In this document: one piece after another, positions 27,691 through 38,000 of the stretch
Numbering within the stretch: position 1 is the first letter of the stretch
Layout of the letters: each line of letters begins with the position of its first letter
Origin: Pelagibacterales bacterium SAG-MED11
GTDB lineage: Bacteria; Pseudomonadota; Alphaproteobacteria; Pelagibacterales; Pelagibacteraceae
Direction of reading: 5' to 3'
Length of the DNA: 64,000 nt
Assembly: GCA_014654265.1 (NCBI GenBank)
Contig: JACWDI010000001.1
Span: forward strand, 1-64,000
The notes under the pieces: generated by a model
Databases searched by the model: none
Seen by the model: the letters and a program-made list of their open reading frames with translations, nothing else
Told to the model about the DNA's origin: nothing
Made by a program: the position numbers and the translations under genes

Positions 27691-28337
27691 AAAACTCTAC
27701 AGACAGTCATTCCATCACCTAATGGAATAATAACTTGTTCTACCCTTTTGTCATTTGATACAAATTCATTAAATTCTCTAATATTTAAAGTAAATTTATC
27801 ATTTTTTTTTTCATCAGCTACTTCTCCATGCCATAAAACATTGTCAATTATGATTAGACCACCTTCATTAATTAATCCTAAAGATTTTTCATAGTACTGT
27901 TTATAATTCATTTTATCAGCATCAATAAAAATCATATCAAATTTTTTATTCTTCAACTCTTCTAAAGTTTCAAGAGCAGGTTTAATTATTGTTTCAATCT
28001 TATGTTCCTGTCTAGCCTTTTTAAAAAAACTTAATGCTATTTTATTAGTTTCATCATTTTTATCTAATGCAATTAATTTACCATCTTCTGGTAAAGCGAG
28101 AGAGATAGTAAGTGCACTCAGTCCTGTAAAGGTTCCAATTTCAAGAACATTTTTAATATTTGAAATTTTGATTATTAAATGAAGAAAATGACATTGAGTA
28201 GGATCAACCTGCATTCTTTTAATGTCACCTAAGGTTTTATTATAATCAATTATTTCTTGTTGAATTGGATTAAGATTTAAACCAAAATCATTAATATAAT
28301 TTTGTAATTTTTCAGTGATATCAAGGTTTGCACCCAT
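27687..28337 (-). CDS. SAM-dependent O-methyltransferase, CCoAOMT/YrrM family
   Basis: A 216-residue class I methyltransferase. The SAM-binding motif reads VLEIGTFTGLSALTISLALP, followed by GKLIALDKND and the metal-binding FDMIFIDADKMNYKQYYE and IIDNVLWHGEVAD, which are features of the catechol/caffeoyl-CoA O-methyltransferase family. Bacterial relatives methylate small catechols or tRNA (TrmR, 5-methoxyuridine-34). Since trhO immediately downstream makes 5-hydroxyuridine-34, a TrmR-like role in completing that modification is an attractive inference, with a 4-base overlap supporting coupling. Confidence 0.85.
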   Translation of the reverse strand: MGANLDITEKLQNYINDFGLNLNPIQQEIIDYNKTLGDIKRMQVDPTQCHFLHLIIKISNIKNVLEIGTFTGLSALTISLALPEDGKLIALDKNDETNKIALSFFKKARQEHKIETIIKPALETLEELKNKKFDMIFIDADKMNYKQYYEKSLGLINEGGLIIIDNVLWHGEVADEKKNDKFTLNIREFNEFVSNDKRVEQVIIPLGDGMTVCRVL

Positions 28338-28341
28338 TAAA

Positions 28342-29817
28342 TTAAAGCTTTTTCTTTAATATCTCATTTATTAATTGAGGATTGGCCTTACCGCCAGAAG
28401 CTTTCATTGCTTGACCAACAAAAAATCCAAATAATTTTTCTTTACCTTGTTTGTATTCAATTGCCTTTTCTCTATTATCATTTATTATTTTATCTATTAA
28501 AGCCTCAAGTGCTTTAGGATCACTCTGTTGTTTTAATCCTTTTTCCTCAACAATTTTTTGAGGATCTTTGTTTCCATCCATCATTAACTCAAATACTGTT
28601 TTGGCAATTTTTCCTGAAATTGTTCCATTCTTAATCAAATTAATTAGTATTGCTAAATTCTTAGCACTTATTGGGCTTTGAGAAATTTCTATATTTTTGC
28701 TATTTAAAACGGCGAATAACTCACCAGTAATCCAATTAACTGCTAGTTTTATATCTTTATTTTTGCCCATCTTAGCAACAACTTCTTCAAAGTATTTTGC
28801 TGTATCAATATCTGAAACTAGTATATTTGCTTCGTAAGGGGATAGTTTAAATTCAGCAATAAATCTTTTCTTTTTATCATCTGGTAACTCAGGAATGTCA
28901 GACTTAAGTTTATTAATAAATTCATCAGAAACTTCTAAAGGTAGTAAATCTGGATCTGGAAAGTATCTATAATCATGTGCATCTTCTTTTGATCTCATAG
29001 ATCTTGTCTCATTTTTTTTAGTATCAAATAATCTAGTTTCTTGATCTATTGAATTACCTTCCTCTATTAAATCAACTTGTCGATTAGCTTCATATTCAAT
29101 GGCCATTTGCATAAATTTTATTGAGTTAACATTCTTAATCTCACATCTTGTCCCTAAATCTTTAGAGCCTTTTATTCTCACTGATACGTTAACATCAGCT
29201 CTTAATGACCCTTCCTGCATATTGCCATCACATGTTCCAAGATATCTCATAATTGATCTTAATTTTTTTATATAAACACTAACTTCTTCTGGAGATCTAA
29301 GGTCTGGTTTACTTACAATTTCCATTAAAGCTACTCCAGATCTATTCAAGTCTACGAAAGTATTTTGTGGGTCAAGATCATGAATACTTTTTCCAGCATC
29401 TTGTTCTAAATGTAATCTTTCTATACCAACTTTTTTTTGTCCCTCTGGCATATCTAAAATAACATTACCCTCACCTACTATTGGATCTTTGAATTGAGAA
29501 ATTTGATATCCTTGGGGTAAATCTGCATAAAAATAGTTTTTTCTATCAAATACTGAACGCTTATTTATTTTTGCATTAAGACCAATACCAGTCTTAATTG
29601 CTTGTTTTACGCAGAACTCATTTATAACTGGTAGCATTCCTGGAAAAGCTGCATCAACTAAACTTACTTGTGTATTTGGTTCTGCTCCAAATTTTGTTGA
29701 TGAAGTTGAAAATAGTTTTGATTCAGAAGTAACTTGAGCATGAACTTCTAATCCAATAATTACTTCATACTGGTTATCTTTTCTAGAAATCAAATATTCT
29801 GATTTATTTTTACTCAT
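28342..29817 (-). CDS. gatB: Asp-tRNA(Asn)/Glu-tRNA(Gln) amidotransferase subunit B
   Basis: Part of the GatCAB complex that converts misacylated Glu-tRNA(Gln) (and Asp-tRNA(Asn)) to the correct amide. Motifs include [55 protein letters not shown] and [16 protein letters not shown], and a C-terminal YqeY-like domain. I start at ATG 29815-29817 (491 residues), which forms ATGA with the gatA stop, not the in-frame TTG at 29829. It is last of gatC-A-B. Confidence 0.97.
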   Translation of the reverse strand: MSKNKSEYLISRKDNQYEVIIGLEVHAQVTSESKLFSTSSTKFGAEPNTQVSLVDAAFPGMLPVINEFCVKQAIKTGIGLNAKINKRSVFDRKNYFYADLPQGYQISQFKDPIVGEGNVILDMPEGQKKVGIERLHLEQDAGKSIHDLDPQNTFVDLNRSGVALMEIVSKPDLRSPEEVSVYIKKLRSIMRYLGTCDGNMQEGSLRADVNVSVRIKGSKDLGTRCEIKNVNSIKFMQMAIEYEANRQVDLIEEGNSIDQETRLFDTKKNETRSMRSKEDAHDYRYFPDPDLLPLEVSDEFINKLKSDIPELPDDKKKRFIAEFKLSPYEANILVSDIDTAKYFEEVVAKMGKNKDIKLAVNWITGELFAVLNSKNIEISQSPISAKNLAILINLIKNGTISGKIAKTVFELMMDGNKDPQKIVEEKGLKQQSDPKALEALIDKIINDNREKAIEYKQGKEKLFGFFVGQAMKASGGKANPQLINEILKKKL

Positions 29818-31271
29818 TTTATCCACCAATCAGTAATTTTATTTTTAAAATCAATTTTTTCTTCCATTGCATAGGCTATATTAAGTATGTTTTGCTCATC
29901 AAAAGCTTTGCCAATTATTTGAAGTCCTAAAGGATAACCTTTAGAATCGTGACCTGCTGGAATAGAAATACCAGGGAGACCTGCCAAATTAACAGGTACT
30001 GTAAAAATATCATTTAAATACATTGAAACTGGATCATCTTTCTTTTCACCAATTTTAAATGCAGCGCTTGGGGTTGAAGGAGTTAATATTGCATCAACTT
30101 TTTTGTATGCTTCATCGAAGTCATTTTTAATTAATTTTCTAACTTTTTGAGCTTTTAGGTAATACGCATCATAATAACCTGATGACAAAACGTAAGTTCC
30201 GATCATAATTCTTCTTTGAACTTCAGCACCAAAGCCCTCTGACCTTGTTTTTTCGTACATATCTATTAAATTTTCTCCCTTAGCTCTAAATCCATATTTT
30301 ACACCATCATATCTGGCCAAATTAGATGAAGCCTCAGCTGGAGCTACAATATAGTAAGTAGGTAAAGCGTAACTAGTATGAGGAAGTGATATGTCAATTA
30401 TCTGAGCACCACAATCTTTAGCATAGTTAATTCCTTTTTGCCAAAGGTCTTCAATTTCTTTAGGCATACCATCAACTCTATATTCCTTAGGTATTCCAAT
30501 TTTTTTACCCTTAATATTATTGGTCAATTCTTTACTATATTCATTTCTTTTAAAATTTATTGAAGTGGAGTCTTTTGAGTCATATGTGCTTATAACTTCT
30601 TGAAGCAATGCACAATCTTTTACATTCTGTGCCATAGGGCCTGCTTGATCTAAAGATGAAGCAAATGCAACAATTCCATAACGTGAACAACTTCCATATG
30701 TTGGTTTTAAACCTACTATTCCAGTAAATGAAGCGGGCTGACGAATAGAACCACCTGTGTCAGTACCGATAGTAATTGGAGTCAATTGACCAGCTACTGC
30801 TGATGCAGAACCACCAGAAGACCCTCCGGGAACTAAATTTTTATTAATTGGGTTCTGTACATTTCCAAAAAAACTTGTCTCATTCGAAGAGCCCATAGCA
30901 AATTCATCACAATTTAATTTTCCAAGAAGAATAGCCCCTTCATTCCAAATATTCTGTGTTACAGTTGACTCGTAAGTTGGCGCAAAATTATTTAGAATTT
31001 TACTTCCTGCAGTGGTTCGAATATCTTTTGTGCAGAATAAATCTTTGACTGCTATTGGGATTCCAGGTAATTTTAGATTTAAATTTGGTTTTTGATCAAA
31101 TTTTTTTGCTTTATCTAAGGCAGATGAATAGTCTTCTGTAATATAAGCATTAAGTTCTTTTGATTTTTCAGATCTATTTACAAATTCTTTTGTAATTTCC
31201 TCTGAAGAAACTTTTTTATTTTTAATATTTCTTACTAATTCTGAGAGAGATTGCTTTGTTATGTCTGACAT
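29814..31271 (-). CDS. gatA: Asp-tRNA(Asn)/Glu-tRNA(Gln) amidotransferase subunit A
   Basis: Amidase subunit that releases ammonia from glutamine for GatB. The 485 residues carry the amidase-signature triad: Lys76 in PIAVKDLFC, Ser151 in [15 protein letters not shown] and Ser175 in [34 protein letters not shown] follows as expected. It overlaps gatC by one base and gatB by four. Having GatCAB implies that glutaminyl- and perhaps asparaginyl-tRNA are made indirectly in this organism. Confidence 0.97.
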   Translation of the reverse strand: MSDITKQSLSELVRNIKNKKVSSEEITKEFVNRSEKSKELNAYITEDYSSALDKAKKFDQKPNLNLKLPGIPIAVKDLFCTKDIRTTAGSKILNNFAPTYESTVTQNIWNEGAILLGKLNCDEFAMGSSNETSFFGNVQNPINKNLVPGGSSGGSASAVAGQLTPITIGTDTGGSIRQPASFTGIVGLKPTYGSCSRYGIVAFASSLDQAGPMAQNVKDCALLQEVISTYDSKDSTSINFKRNEYSKELTNNIKGKKIGIPKEYRVDGMPKEIEDLWQKGINYAKDCGAQIIDISLPHTSYALPTYYIVAPAEASSNLARYDGVKYGFRAKGENLIDMYEKTRSEGFGAEVQRRIMIGTYVLSSGYYDAYYLKAQKVRKLIKNDFDEAYKKVDAILTPSTPSAAFKIGEKKDDPVSMYLNDIFTVPVNLAGLPGISIPAGHDSKGYPLGLQIIGKAFDEQNILNIAYAMEEKIDFKNKITDWWIK

Positions 31272-31558
31272 TATTCAATAACCTTCGGAACAACAAAATA
31301 GTCCTCATTATCTTGAGGAGAATTTTTGACTATTTGCTCTCGTATATTGTTACTTTTTACTTCATCAGATCTTAATTTTAGTGTTGTTTCAGCTACAGAT
31401 GTAAGAGGTTCAACTTTATCAGTTTTTAGTTCGTTAAGTTTTTCAATAAATTTGAAAATAGAATTTAAATCATTAGCCAATTTCTCAGCTTTTTGATCAT
31501 CTACAGATACTCTTGATAGTTTTGATATATGTTTTATTGTTTTAAGATCTATACTCAT
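31271..31558 (-). CDS. gatC: Asp-tRNA(Asn)/Glu-tRNA(Gln) amidotransferase subunit C
   Basis: Small subunit that stabilises GatA. The 95 residues begin IDLKTIKHISKLSRVSVDD and have the family middle NDLNSIFKFIEKLNELKTD followed by VEPLTSV. It is the first gene of a minus-strand run down to the nuclease at 24958 and is divergent from ruvX across 50 bases, where a promoter must lie for each, though I see no clear one. Confidence 0.94.
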   Translation of the reverse strand: MSIDLKTIKHISKLSRVSVDDQKAEKLANDLNSIFKFIEKLNELKTDKVEPLTSVAETTLKLRSDEVKSNNIREQIVKNSPQDNEDYFVVPKVIE

Positions 31559-31608
31559 ATGCTATTTAAATATGTCGCAAACTACCACTTAAGTTTAAAA
31601 TATACAAT

Positions 31609-32064
31609 ATGATGACCTTGGAGGAATTCAAAAAAAAACAGTCAGATAAGTCGAGATTATTAGGTTTAGATCTTGGGTCTAAAAGAATAGGTGTGTCTAT
31701 TTGCGATGAAAAGCAATTAATTGCTACACCTTTTAAAACAATAATTAGATCAAGCGCTGATGAACTTATAAATGAGATAAAAAATTTAATTAATGAAAAT
31801 AATATAAAAGGAATCATTGTTGGAAATCCCTTAAATATGGACGGATCTTCTGGTAGATCTGCTCAATCAATCAAAGATACTACTAATTATATTGAAAATA
31901 ATATTCATATCCCAGTTTGCTTATGGGATGAAAGATTATCAACAATTGGAGCATTTAATTTATCAAGTCAATTAGATGTAAATGTAAGTAAAAGAGAAAA
32001 AAAAATTGATGAAAATGCTGCTGCTTTTATATTACAAGGTGCTATAGATTTTTTAAACAATTAA
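31609..32064 (+). CDS. ruvX: Pre-16S rRNA nuclease/Holliday junction resolvase-like protein YqgF
   Basis: RNase H-like fold protein that trims the 5' end of pre-16S rRNA in E. coli. The 151 residues include LLGLDLGSKRIGVSICDE with the first catalytic aspartate, GIIVGNPLNMDGSSGRSAQ, WDERLST and a final acidic cluster KIDENAAAFILQG. Two adjacent ATGs (31609 and 31612) could both serve. It leads the plus-strand group ruvX-pyrB-pyrC-plsY-topA. Confidence 0.93.
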   Translation: MMTLEEFKKKQSDKSRLLGLDLGSKRIGVSICDEKQLIATPFKTIIRSSADELINEIKNLINENNIKGIIVGNPLNMDGSSGRSAQSIKDTTNYIENNIHIPVCLWDERLSTIGAFNLSSQLDVNVSKREKKIDENAAAFILQGAIDFLNN

Positions 32065-32106
32065 AGCTTGCTATTATAGAGGTTTATAGTTATAGAGTTG
32101 GTTTTA

Positions 32107-33048
32107 ATGGCAATTAAAACAGATAAAGCTATTAAAATTTCCCAAAAACATTTGTTAGGTATCCAAGATCTATCAATCAATGATGTGAACTTAATACTCG
32201 ACGAAGCTCACACATTTATAAAAGTAAATCAGAGTAAAAATAAAAAAATAGATGTTTTAAGAGGTAAAACTCAAATAAATCTCTTTTTTGAACCTTCTAC
32301 AAGAACTCAAAGCTCTTTTGAATTAGCAGGTAAAAGATTAGGGGCTGACGTAATGTCTATGAACATTAGTAACTCAGCAATTAAAAAAGGTGAAACATTA
32401 ATTGATACTGCAATGACTTTGAATGCAATGCACCCAGATATAATTGTGGTTAGACACCAGGACTCGGGTGCCTGTAATTTGCTTTCACAAAAAGTTAATT
32501 GTGCTGTTTTGAATGCGGGAGATGGAAGAAGAGAACACCCCACTCAAGCGTTGTTAGATGCTTTAACAATTATAAACCGGAAAAAAAAAATCGAAGGACT
32601 AAAGATTGCTATTTGTGGTGATATACTTCATTCAAGAGTAGCTAGATCAAACATTTATTTACTTAATATGTTGGGAGCCGAAGTAAATATAATTGCACCA
32701 ACAAATCTAATGCCAAAAGAAATTGAAAAATTTGGAGTTAACGTTTTCACTGATATGAAAAAAGGTTTAAAGGATTGTGATATTGTTATGATGTTAAGAT
32801 TACAAAATGAAAGAATGACAAGTTCTTTTCTTTCATCAAATAGAGAATATTATGAATATTATGGACTAACACCTGATAAACTTGAGTTTGCTAAAAGTGA
32901 TGCTTTAATAATGCATCCAGGACCAATGAATAGAGGAATAGAAATTGATACAATATTAGCAGACGACATTAATAAAAGTGTAATTAAAGAACAAGTAGAG
33001 CTAGGTGTCGCTGTAAGAATGGCTTGCTTAAAGATGTTTTGTGTATAA
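32107..33048 (+). CDS. pyrB: Aspartate carbamoyltransferase, catalytic chain
   Basis: Joins carbamoyl phosphate to aspartate in pyrimidine synthesis. The 313 residues from ATG 32107 (chosen over TTG 32098) show [20 protein letters not shown] with the carbamoyl-phosphate-binding loop, [23 protein letters not shown] and [11 protein letters not shown]. No regulatory chain gene is present. The following pyrC-like gene starts immediately after the stop, the arrangement of proteobacteria whose ATCase assembles with a dihydroorotase-like partner. Confidence 0.97.
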   Translation: MAIKTDKAIKISQKHLLGIQDLSINDVNLILDEAHTFIKVNQSKNKKIDVLRGKTQINLFFEPSTRTQSSFELAGKRLGADVMSMNISNSAIKKGETLIDTAMTLNAMHPDIIVVRHQDSGACNLLSQKVNCAVLNAGDGRREHPTQALLDALTIINRKKKIEGLKIAICGDILHSRVARSNIYLLNMLGAEVNIIAPTNLMPKEIEKFGVNVFTDMKKGLKDCDIVMMLRLQNERMTSSFLSSNREYYEYYGLTPDKLEFAKSDALIMHPGPMNRGIEIDTILADDINKSVIKEQVELGVAVRMACLKMFCV

Positions 33049-34335
33049 ATGAAAAAACAATATTTTATAAATGCTAATATTTTAGATCCTCACAATTCAA
33101 TAAATGAAGTTGGTGGCTTAATAATCAGTGAAGATGGTAAAATTGAAGCTATAGGAAAAAAAGTAAATACTAATAACCTTCCTACCAGAGAAAAACCAAT
33201 CGATTTAAAAGGCAAATACATTTTCCCAGGATTAGTAGACATGAGAGTTTTTGTTGGAGAGCCAGGTTACGAATATAAAGAAAACTTTAGAACTCTCAGT
33301 AATGCAGCCTTATCTGGAGGTGTGACGTCTGTTGTAACTATGCCAAATACTGATCCAGTTATAGATAACGTATCAATTGTGGATTTTCTAAGGAGAAGAG
33401 GAAGAGATAAATCAAAAATAAATATTTTTCCTTGTGCTTCTTTAACAAAAAATATCGAAGGAACTAATATGACTGAGTTTGGCCTATTACAAGGTAAGGG
33501 AATAATTGCATTTACTGATGGTGTTAAGACAATTCAAAATCCAAGATTAATGTCAAGAATAATGAACTCAGCAAAAGATATTGGCTGCTTAATTATGCAA
33601 CATGCTGAAGATTATGAGCTTGCAAAAAATGGAATGATTAATTCTGGAATAATTGCGACTAAACTTGGTTTGTCTGGCATACCTGAAATAGCAGAAAGAA
33701 TTTTAATAGAAAGAGATTTAACATTATTAGAAAAAGTTAAATGTAGGTATCATATATCTCAAATATCATCACAAAAGTCTCTTGAAGTAATAAAATATAG
33801 AAAAGAAATAGTAAAATTTACTTCGGGGGTTTCAATAAATAATCTTTCATTAAATGAAAACGACATTGGTGATTTCAAAACTTTTTTAAAACTCTCCCCT
33901 CCTCTTAGAAGAGAAGAAGACAGGATTGCGCTAGTTCAAGGATTAAAAGATAATTTAATTGATGTCATTGTTTCAGATCATAAACCTGAAGACGAAGAAT
34001 CTAAAAGACTTACTTTTTCACAGGCTGCTACTGGAGCATCAGGTATTGAAACTCTATTATCTTTAAGTTTAGAATTATATCATAATGAATCTCTCAAATT
34101 AGAAACTATAATTAAAGCACTTACATGTAATCCAGCAAAAATACTTAAAATAAATAAAGGTAATCTTTCAGTTGGAAATGATGCAGATTTATGCATTGTT
34201 GATATTGAAAAACCTTGGATTGTAAAAAAAGAAAAATTAGTTTCTAAATCTAAAAATACCTCTATTGAGGATAAAAAACTTCAAGGTAAAGTAACAAATA
34301 CTTTTGTAAAAGGAAAAGAATTATTTAAACTTTAA
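33049..34335 (+). CDS. Dihydroorotase-like protein, probably catalytically inactive partner of PyrB
   Basis: A 428-residue amidohydrolase of the class I dihydroorotase family: YIFPGLVDM, GEPGYEYKENF, GVTSVVTMPNTDP, IMQHAEDYELA and DHKPEDEESK are recognisable. The HxH that binds the first metal (normally DxHxH after the PGLVD) reads RVF at residues 66-68, and the later HxS-type metal histidine is replaced by QISS. It therefore lacks metal ligands and resembles the non-catalytic PyrC'/PyrX proteins that scaffold aspartate carbamoyltransferase. An active dihydroorotase must then be elsewhere. It directly follows pyrB with no gap. Confidence 0.88.
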   Translation: MKKQYFINANILDPHNSINEVGGLIISEDGKIEAIGKKVNTNNLPTREKPIDLKGKYIFPGLVDMRVFVGEPGYEYKENFRTLSNAALSGGVTSVVTMPNTDPVIDNVSIVDFLRRRGRDKSKINIFPCASLTKNIEGTNMTEFGLLQGKGIIAFTDGVKTIQNPRLMSRIMNSAKDIGCLIMQHAEDYELAKNGMINSGIIATKLGLSGIPEIAERILIERDLTLLEKVKCRYHISQISSQKSLEVIKYRKEIVKFTSGVSINNLSLNENDIGDFKTFLKLSPPLRREEDRIALVQGLKDNLIDVIVSDHKPEDEESKRLTFSQAATGASGIETLLSLSLELYHNESLKLETIIKALTCNPAKILKINKGNLSVGNDADLCIVDIEKPWIVKKEKLVSKSKNTSIEDKKLQGKVTNTFVKGKELFKL

Positions 34336-34336
34336 T

Positions 34337-34915
34337 ATGGATATTATTATAATATGTTTGATTTCATATCTAATGGGTTCAATTCCTTTTGGATTCATTT
34401 TAACAAAAATTTTTTTAAAAAAAGACATAAGAGAAATTGGCTCAGGTAACATAGGTGCTACAAATGCATTAAGAACAGGTAATAAAGTTTTAGGTTACTC
34501 AACATTAGTTTTGGATATTTTAAAAGCTATTATTCCAATATTGTATGTTAAATTTTATTTTTCAGAATTTATATATATTTCATCACTTTGTGTTTTTTTA
34601 GGACATGTATTTCCTATATGGCTTAAGTTTAATGGTGGTAAAGGGGTTGCAACTTATGTTGGAATTTTATTTGTTATAGATATTTATTTAGGATTACTTT
34701 TTACTTTTGTTTGGTTTTTTATTTTTATTATCTCAAAGTTTTCTTCATTATCATCATTAATAGGATCAATCTCAATTCCGATATATTTCTTATTTTTATC
34801 TCAATTTAATGATGTATTATTTTTTTCAATTATGTTTGTCTTAATATTTTTTACACATAGGGAAAATATTAAAAGATTGAAAAATAAAGAAGAAACAAAG
34901 ACAAAAATTTATTAA
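34337..34915 (+). CDS. plsY: Glycerol-3-phosphate acyltransferase PlsY
   Basis: Membrane enzyme acylating glycerol 3-phosphate with acyl phosphate, the first step of phospholipid synthesis. The 192 residues have five or so membrane segments and the three PlsY motifs: MGSIPFGFILTK, IREIGSGNIGATNALRTGNK and GHVFPIWLKFNGGKGVATYVG. It begins one base after the preceding stop. The final residues are a lysine-rich cytoplasmic tail. A dprA gene often separates plsY from topA in relatives; it is not present here. Confidence 0.95.
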   Translation: MDIIIICLISYLMGSIPFGFILTKIFLKKDIREIGSGNIGATNALRTGNKVLGYSTLVLDILKAIIPILYVKFYFSEFIYISSLCVFLGHVFPIWLKFNGGKGVATYVGILFVIDIYLGLLFTFVWFFIFIISKFSSLSSLIGSISIPIYFLFLSQFNDVLFFSIMFVLIFFTHRENIKRLKNKEETKTKIY

Positions 34916-34951
34916 TTTGACTATCGAAGTCATTTGGGTAGTTTGTAGGCT

Positions 34952-37537
34952 ATGAATTTGGTCATTGTAGAAAGTCCTGCTAAAGCTAAAACCATCAATA
35001 AATACTTGGGTGATAAATATAAAGTTTTAGCTAGTTACGGACATATAAGAGATCTTCCATCTAAAAATGGATCTGTAGATCCAGATCAAGATTTTAAAAT
35101 GGAATGGGAAGTTGATAGTTTTTCTAAGAAATATTTAAAGGAAATTACAGATGCCGCAAAAGATTCCTCAAAAATTATATTAGCTACAGATCCAGACCGT
35201 GAAGGTGAAGCAATTGCTTGGCATGTAAAAGAATATTTAAATGAAAAAAAACTTTTAAAAGATAAAGAAATTGAAAGAGTTGTATTTAATGAGATTACAA
35301 AAAAAGCAGTAATACATGGAATTGAAAATCCAAGACAAATAGAGCCTTTATTAGTTGATGCTTATATGGCTAGAAGAGCTTTGGATTATTTAGTTGGTTT
35401 TAATATCTCTCCAATACTTTGGACAAAATTACCAGGTTCTAAATCAGCTGGAAGAGTACAATCAGTTGCTTTAAAACTAATTACAGAAAGAGAACATGAG
35501 ATAGAGTCTTTTGTGCCTGAAGAGTTTTGGACTTTGAGTGTAAAATTTGGAGATGAAAAAAAGCAAAATATCACTGCTAGTATAAGTCAATTAGATGGTA
35601 AAAAAATCGAAAAATTTTCTTTTAGAAATAAAGATGAAATAAATAAAGCTATATCAAACATAAATAAAAAGAAATTCAGTATCAACGATATATCTAGCAA
35701 AGTGATAAATCGAAATCCCTCTGGACCTTTTACTACCTCTACTCTGCAACAAGCTGCTTCAAGTAGATTAGGATTTGGAGCGTCTAGAACAATGCAAATT
35801 GCTCAAAAACTTTATCAAGGCATAGAAATAGAAGGTGAAACAATAGGATTAATCACTTATATGAGAACTGATGGAACTAACTTGTCTAAAGATGCAGTTT
35901 CAGCATTCAGAGATTATATTAAAAAAGAAATCGGTAATGAATATCTACCTGAAAACGCTTTAAATTACTCTGGAAAAAAAGCAAAAAATGCTCAGGAAGC
36001 TCATGAAGCAATAAGACCTACTGATGTCATTAGATCTCCCCAGAGTGTTAAAAAATATTTAAGTACAGATCAAAATAAACTTTATGATTTAATTTGGAGT
36101 AGAGCTCTATCGTCTCAAATGGAGTCTGCTAAGTTTGATAGAAATACTATTACTATAATGTCAGATAATGAAGATACTATCTGTAAAGCTAGTGGCTCGG
36201 TTCTTAAATTTGATGGATTTTTAAAAATTTACAATAATCCTAATAAAGATGATGATGAAAATATACTTCCGCCAATGTCAAAAGGTCCTGTCAATATTGA
36301 AGCTTTATTAGACGAACAACATTTTACACAGCCACCACCAAGATATTCTGAAGCTAGTTTGGTTAAAAAACTTGAGGAGCTTGGTATTGGTAGACCTTCT
36401 ACCTATGCAAGTATTATTTCTACAATTGCTAATAGAGGATACGCAGAGATATTAAACAAAAGATTTTTTCCTACTGATAGAGGAAAATTAATTTCCGCCT
36501 TTTTAGAAAAATTATTTTCAAAATATGTAGATTACAATTTTACTGCAGGTTTAGAGGACCAACTTGATGAAATTACCTCAGGAAAAGAGAGTTGGATTAA
36601 AGTCTTGGAATTATTCTGGAAAGACTTCAACAACAATGTTGCAGAAGTAAAAGAAAAAAGAACAAGAGAAGTTTTGGATCTTTTAAATGATAGTCTAGGA
36701 GACTTGGTTTTTGATAAAGATGATAAGGGAAATATTTTAAGAAAATGTCAATTATGTGACTCTGGAACACTTAGTTTAAAAAATAGCTTTAGAGGTGGTG
36801 CATTTATTGGCTGTTCAAATTACCCTGAGTGTAAATTTACAAGACCATTATCTAAAGCCAAAGCAGCTGCTCAAGCGCAACTAGCTGAACCAAAATTTAT
36901 TGGAAAACATGAAAATGGAAATGATATATATTTAAAAAATGGAAGATTTGGTCCCTATCTTCAATATGAAAAAATTTTAGATGAATTAGAAATTGAAAAG
37001 AATACAAAAAAAAAGAAAAAATCTAAAAAATTAAAATCAGAAGTCAATGAACTTTTAAAAAATGTTTCTATCCCTAAAGGTTTAGAATTGGAAAATATTG
37101 ATTTAGAGAAAGCTCAATTTTTATGTTCATTACCAAAATCTCTTGGAATAAATCCAGATAACCAAAAAGAAATAACATTAAACACTGGTAGATTTGGTCC
37201 CTATTTAAAATGTGAAAATAAATCTGCTAGAATTGAAAATATTGAAGAAATTTTTTCAATTGGTCTTAACAGGGCTATTACTTTAATTGCTGAAGCAAAA
37301 CCAGGTAGAATGTCTTCCTCAATGATAAAAGATCTTGGTGAGCACCCTGAAGATAAAAAACCAGTAAGAGTTATGAAAGGACAGTATGGTCCATATATTA
37401 AATACAAATCTTTAAATGCAACAATACCAGAAGAAAAAGATCCAACAGAATTAAATATGGAAGAAGCATTAATATTAATTGAGAAAAGAAAAGAATACGA
37501 TAAAACTAAGAAGTCTAAAAAAAGGAAGTCAAAATGA
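34952..37537 (+). CDS. topA: DNA topoisomerase I
   Basis: Relaxes negative supercoils through single-strand passage. The 861 residues hold a TOPRIM domain (1-115; Glu8 in VIVESPAKAKTI, Asp80 and Asp82 in ATDPDREGEAIAWH), the catalytic core with Tyr303 in GLITYMRTDGTN, and one zinc finger near residue 590 (CQLCDSGTL...IGCSNYPEC). A C-terminal tail follows with two GRFGPYL segments and one GQYGPYIK segment, ending lysine-rich. The stop overlaps the next gene (ATGA). A 36-base gap precedes it. Confidence 0.97.
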   Translation: MNLVIVESPAKAKTINKYLGDKYKVLASYGHIRDLPSKNGSVDPDQDFKMEWEVDSFSKKYLKEITDAAKDSSKIILATDPDREGEAIAWHVKEYLNEKKLLKDKEIERVVFNEITKKAVIHGIENPRQIEPLLVDAYMARRALDYLVGFNISPILWTKLPGSKSAGRVQSVALKLITEREHEIESFVPEEFWTLSVKFGDEKKQNITASISQLDGKKIEKFSFRNKDEINKAISNINKKKFSINDISSKVINRNPSGPFTTSTLQQAASSRLGFGASRTMQIAQKLYQGIEIEGETIGLITYMRTDGTNLSKDAVSAFRDYIKKEIGNEYLPENALNYSGKKAKNAQEAHEAIRPTDVIRSPQSVKKYLSTDQNKLYDLIWSRALSSQMESAKFDRNTITIMSDNEDTICKASGSVLKFDGFLKIYNNPNKDDDENILPPMSKGPVNIEALLDEQHFTQPPPRYSEASLVKKLEELGIGRPSTYASIISTIANRGYAEILNKRFFPTDRGKLISAFLEKLFSKYVDYNFTAGLEDQLDEITSGKESWIKVLELFWKDFNNNVAEVKEKRTREVLDLLNDSLGDLVFDKDDKGNILRKCQLCDSGTLSLKNSFRGGAFIGCSNYPECKFTRPLSKAKAAAQAQLAEPKFIGKHENGNDIYLKNGRFGPYLQYEKILDELEIEKNTKKKKKSKKLKSEVNELLKNVSIPKGLELENIDLEKAQFLCSLPKSLGINPDNQKEITLNTGRFGPYLKCENKSARIENIEEIFSIGLNRAITLIAEAKPGRMSSSMIKDLGEHPEDKKPVRVMKGQYGPYIKYKSLNATIPEEKDPTELNMEEALILIEKRKEYDKTKKSKKRKSK

Positions 37538-37995
37538 ATAGTGAAGAAAAATTAAAAGAACTTAATATTATACTACCAGAAGCTAAAGCCCCTGTAGGAA
37601 ATTATGTGGCGACAAAAGTTTCAGGAAATATGCTTTTTATTTCTGGACAAATATCGATTGATGAAAATGGTCAATTGATTAAAGGTAAGGTAGGTAAAGA
37701 TTTAAGCACAGATGATGGTTATAATGCTGCCAAAAGATGTGCATTGAGTATAGTCGCTCAAGTTAAAAAAGCTTGTAATAATGATTTATCAAAAGTTAAA
37801 TCTTGCATTAAATTAACCGGATTTGTTAATTCAACTGAAGATTTCACAGACCAACCAAAAATAATAAATGGTGCGTCAGATTTAATAGCATCTATATTTG
37901 GCGATGCTGGAATGCATACTAGAGCTGCAGTAAGTACAAATAGTTTGCCGCTTGGTGTTTCTGTTGAAGTAGACGCTATATTTGAATTAAATTAA
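37534..37995 (+). CDS. RidA/YjgF-family protein
   Basis: A 153-residue member of the YjgF/YER057c/UK114 (Rid) superfamily, in the longer branch with VATKVSGNMLFISGQISIDENG and a C-terminal HTRAAVSTNSLPLGVSVEVDA. RidA itself hydrolyses reactive enamines/imines formed by PLP enzymes; this branch (about 150 residues) is less well characterised. The trimer-forming fold and the conserved arginine before the LP motif are visible. It overlaps topA by four bases. Function beyond family membership is not assignable. Confidence 0.85.
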   Translation: MNSEEKLKELNIILPEAKAPVGNYVATKVSGNMLFISGQISIDENGQLIKGKVGKDLSTDDGYNAAKRCALSIVAQVKKACNNDLSKVKSCIKLTGFVNSTEDFTDQPKIINGASDLIASIFGDAGMHTRAAVSTNSLPLGVSVEVDAIFELN

Positions 37996-38000
37996 TTTTT

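Noticed and set aside
31566-31817. 83-codon minus-strand open frame overlapping ruvX and the gatC-ruvX spacer
   Set aside because: Mostly antisense to conserved ruvX sequence; looks like a membrane protein only because T-rich antisense codons encode hydrophobic residues.
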